From: Taeniopygia guttata
Taxonomy: Eukaryota > Chordata > Aves > Passeriformes > Estrildidae
Reading direction: 5' to 3'
DNA: 64,000 nucleotides
Assembly (NCBI RefSeq): GCF_048771995.1
Contig: NC_133026.1
Span: forward strand, 10,174,001 to 10,238,000
Shown: positions 60,271-64,000 of the stretch, in pieces
Position numbering within the stretch: the first letter of the stretch is position 1
Layout of the letters: the number at the start of each line of letters is the position of its first letter
Notes under the pieces: model-generated
Seen by the model: only the letters and a program-made list of their open reading frames with translations
Told to the model about the DNA's origin: nothing
Database searches by the model: none
Made by a program: the position numbers and the translations under genes

Positions 60271-63200
60271 GTTTGTATCTTCTCTCATTTCAGTGGTTTT
60301 CCCTTAGCAGTTCCCCATTTTGCTCTGCTCAGGAAGGTCCATTGATTTTTAACAGCATTTTGTATCTTAAGAGTTTATACCTGTCAGGAGGGATAGATTG
60401 AGAGAACAGACTTGGCCCTGGCTTTCCATGCAATATTTTACTTCTTTGCTCAAAGAACGTAAATAGTTCTTAGGATAGTTCTTTTCATGCATAGATGTTT
60501 AAGTGCTGCAGAAAAGGGATTAGTGTAATTAGTTTTGCATTTGGAAATGGTAGTGTAGAGATATGCAGTGACTTGCCTGAAGTTAACTAGCGCAGGAGCC
60601 CTGGTGCTGTCTGCTTCCTTCAGCAAATGGATTTTCAGAGTGCTTGATCTATCCACACAAAATAACCAGACAAGAATCTTCCAAATGTAGTGATTTGGTA
60701 CTTATGCAGTGTGAGTCATGTTCTGGGATGCTGGCAGTGTTTTTTTGTGATATTTCCGTTTCACATTCAGCTTCGGGGGCTCAGCGGGGGCTTTTGGTCT
60801 GGTTGCCATATGAAGTTCATCAGGGGTGACAGGGGAAAGCAGCTTATGTTATTTTTGTCTATAGTAGAAATTTGTGATGGGGACTGTTTCTGTTTTGCAT
60901 AAAGTCACCAAAATAGTGCATTGACTGTAAGCTAGCTGGAGGTGCCCAGTACTATTTACAGCAGAATTGCCTGGACAGTGTTAGTTACTGGGTGTAATTA
61001 TTTTGATCTCATAGAGAGCAAAGCATAAAAACTGCTTATCAGACTTCCTAAATTGCACACCCTGTTAATTGTGGTGCTGAAGTTGGGTGGGTACCTTCAC
61101 CAGGCCTTCCAGAATATACATATGTAATATATATATGTATATATATCTTGCAAAGTGCTGTTGGCATAAAAACATTCAAGGCTACAAGATCCCCTCCCAA
61201 GATGGATTGAAGAAAAAAACACTAATAACCTTATCCAGCTGCTACTCACTGTGGAGTACTTACCACTCCTCTCGCCTTGCTTTCTCAAAATTGACTGTAG
61301 AGGAATGTCTGCTGTAGGTACTGTGAGAACTCTTGGACCAGTTCGTTTGCTTTTCTCTATCCCATCAACTGAAGTGGATTAGAGCAAATATTTCAGGCAG
61401 GAGAACAGTCATATGGTCAGTTTTTCTTAAATTAATTCCTGTAACTTGCTCAACGGTGGTTTGTTCCCGATCCCAAAAGCTAGAGACCCTTGCCTCCAAG
61501 GATTCAAGTAGCCAACGCTACTTTAGTGGCCCCAAGCTAAGGACAGATTTCTCTTTAAAATTGCTCTTCAGCACAACGAAAAGGCTCAGGATACTTAATG
61601 TTTCAAATCAAAAGATTGTCCAGATTCCTTGTAGCAGAGTCAGTTCTTCTAGTTAGAGCTTGATTTTGAGAAAGAACTGGTATTTGTGGGTCTTACAGGT
61701 GTTTTAGATGGGAAGACATCTGGTTGAAACATGCAGATCTGTTTGCTAAGTCAATAAAAATACCTAATCTTTATTTCTTTTATTTACAGCCTGCTTATAT
61801 TAATAAGCTAGGATTTAAATTTGTTGTGAATTAGATGTTGACATCGGTGTTCCAACAGAGAGGCTGAAACAATGCTGTTACTTATGTTACCTTCTCCATC
61901 TTTAGCCCTGGAGAATCCCATATGTTTGAGTAGCTTCGTGTCATGCACCAGAAATTCAGTAAATGTGTCTTTGATCAATGCCTGTGGTTCTTATGAACTC
62001 TACAAATATGTCTAGAGGGAGGTGATTGTGGAAGAGAGTAAAAATCCACTTAAGCCACAGTATTAGTGTGAGGGTAGCAGCACACAGCCAGTCTGGGTAA
62101 GTGTGGATTGGAAGCCAGGCTGTAGGATCTAAACATGAGCATTTCAGATGGGGGAACCTGACATGATGTCTACATCACACATGCTGTGTTGTTGTTGCTT
62201 TTAAGTGTTTACTGTGTAGGGCAAATATGGCCAAACTGGTGCACCCTGTGGGGATTGATCACGAAAATTCCTATGTGGATATGAGCCAAAACTCCTGTAC
62301 CCTGTGCTTTGGATAGCTGAGAGCTCCCAAAATGGAGGCTGAGACTTGTCTTGGTGTAGAGTGCTAGGCTGGTGTTTGCTTCAGTGACTGATTTCTTCCA
62401 AATCCAGTGATCTGACTTTATTCAGCAGCATCAGCATGGCCCTTCTGCCAGGTACATGACTGGCAGCCACACGAGAGCTGTACCTGGAATATTGTGAGCC
62501 AGGAGCTGTGGCTGCCCACCATGGGCTGGGGAGAGTAACTCATCAGGTTTCTGCCATGATTTACCAGTCTCATTTATGTGCTTGTAACAGATTCTGAATA
62601 TACTTCTCTATGGCATGGTTTCCTCCCTGTAAAGTAGCAGCATCAGCACTTTGCTGTATTACGAGGCATTTGGAGTATAAATTAGAGGGGGAACAGTTGC
62701 TAAGGCATACACTTCCATTTCATTCTGTGAACAGGTCTGCTTCTAAGGCAGAAAGAGATAAAGATAATATGCCAATACTTTTAGCACTAGGAGAATAGAC
62801 AATCAGAAGTAAGAACAGATGAGATGCAGAGAAAGTGGTATTGATAACAATGAAGGCAAGTGCAAAAGCAAAAGGCAAGCAGATTTAATATGCTAAATTG
62901 TTTAATAGCTCAGTAAAAAAGGCTGGAACGTCAAGTTGGTGGTATCCCCACAGTAGCAGGAAATGTAATGATGCTTAGGTTCTAGAAATAGTGAAAAACA
63001 CTTGATACTATGATATTCTGATTAAAGAAAGTGCTACAATAAAACTAGCAAATTTTGTACTTAGTAACTAAATTAATGTTACTTTGAAATTGAGCAACTG
63101 CTTATAACTTGTGAAGGAATGTCACGAGAAGTTGCATCATTTTCCTCAAGAGAAATAGCTTCCTTTAAAATCTTCACCAAGAGACAACTAATCTTGCTAG

Positions 63201-64000
63201 CAATTCTCGTTCCAGAACTGTACTGCTATTTTTTCATTCAGAGTGCATGTCTCAACTCTGGGAAGAGTGAAATGCATTTCAAATTTACATTTGCCCATTG
63301 CCCATTTTTTACTTTTTGCTGTGACATCAGAAGTTCTGTTGTCATCAACAAGCTGAGGCAATCTGGAGCTGCCCTCAGCTTTTGAGAGAACTGAATATTG
63401 CTATGGAAATTGTCTGGTTTCAGGCTGCAGTTCAGAGGGTGCTTGTGCTGTTGAACATGTGTCCAATGCTTGGAAACACTCTCTTGGATTTCTTTCTTGG
63501 TATAATTAAACAGGAATGTTCACTCATGGAATCTGAGTGTCCACCGTCCAAGAGTGACTGGAGAGTTCATTAATCACCATGGGTATGATGGCATTTTTTC
63601 CATTTTACAAAAAAATGAAGACGGTTTATGAAATTTCAAGAAAACAGATTGAAATTTTTTAACTGGTGAAGAAACATTTCTGGTGTCACAGGGAACCTGT
63701 AGCACTGCCAAGAAGTGAACTTGGACATACCTGCAGGACAGACCTTCTTAAACAAATTTATCTGCTATACTGTTGAAGCTGGCTGTCAGCAACTGGCTAT
63801 GCATTGTCATTTCTGCTTAAAAAAGATGGGAGTGGCACATGTGACAGGAGACTTAGTACCAGAATAGTCAGTGCAATCCTTCTGCAGCTCAGCTTTTCTA
63901 TTTCTTAGACTTTTTAGCTGAGTCTTCTAGAGGGCTTATGAGGTCAGGCAGTCTGTTTTAATTCTTTCTCAAAAAAATAGTTGCACAGATTTTACCCAAG
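60271..64000. other. Non-coding DNA to the window's end, no gene seen
   Basis: Short frames only (up to 107 codons at 61333-61656), none with a recognisable domain. It includes an AT repeat at 61115-61146. The window ends without a visible boundary, so any transcription unit here would continue beyond it. Confidence 0.45.
61115..61146. repeat. (TATATG)n / (TA)n simple repeat
   Basis: Alternating purine-pyrimidine tract of TATATG and ATATAT units. Confidence 0.8.

Noticed and set aside
1..64000. tRNA, snRNA or known microRNA genes
   Set aside because: I looked for B-box-like GGTTCGAATCC motifs and a few well-known mature microRNA sequences and found none; a covariance-model scan would be decisive.

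Overview
The window looks like nuclear DNA from a bird, perhaps a songbird. It is AT-rich and intron-poor in signal. It carries several 3' ends of CR1 LINEs with their typical ATTCTGTGATTCT-like tails, several LTRs that resemble avian endogenous-retrovirus families, many simple repeats, and CpG-rich islands of the vertebrate type. I see no bacterial-style genes, no rRNA or tRNA gene and no protein-coding gene that I can name. Nearly all open frames are short and look like chance. Repeat family names come from memory of avian repeats and were not checked against a database.

Layout. 1-10.9 kb: AT-rich non-coding DNA with simple repeats and one doubtful CR1 scrap. 10.9-20.7 kb: a block dense in mobile elements, with four CR1 tails (10.9, 11.7, 13.2-14.0, 18.7 kb) and two copies of one LTR family in opposite orientation (15.9-16.35 kb minus, 19.75-20.69 kb plus). 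The second copy is split by a nested LTR with a visible target-site duplication. 21.49-21.92 kb: a 12-bp minisatellite that contains no cytosine on the plus strand. 23.32-23.42 kb: a striking imperfect palindrome. 23.4-31.7 kb: unannotated AT-rich DNA. 31.74-32.33 kb: a solo LTR with a (GAGT)n tract near its 3' end. 32.3-42.2 kb: about 10 kb with almost no recognisable repeats. 42.19-42.60 kb: a small CpG island. 44.46-44.52 kb: a CR1 tail. 44.98-46.56 kb: a large CpG island, the best evidence for a promoter. 46.6-64 kb: AT-rich DNA with hardly any young repeats, most simply read as a long first intron or flank.

Functional reading. The likely gene-related landmark is the 45-46.5 kb island. 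Two strong forward-strand splice donors (after 44591 and after 45066) lie at its left edge, and sampled lines right of it tend to have G over C on the plus strand. This fits, but does not prove, a gene whose first non-coding exon lies near 45 kb and which runs rightward out of the window. The reverse strand also has some exon-like stretches (44.6, 52.7 and 58.6-58.9 kb), reported only as hypotheses. No new biological system could be supported. The most unusual sequence objects are the C-free minisatellite, the 23.3-kb palindrome and the nested and inverted LTRs.
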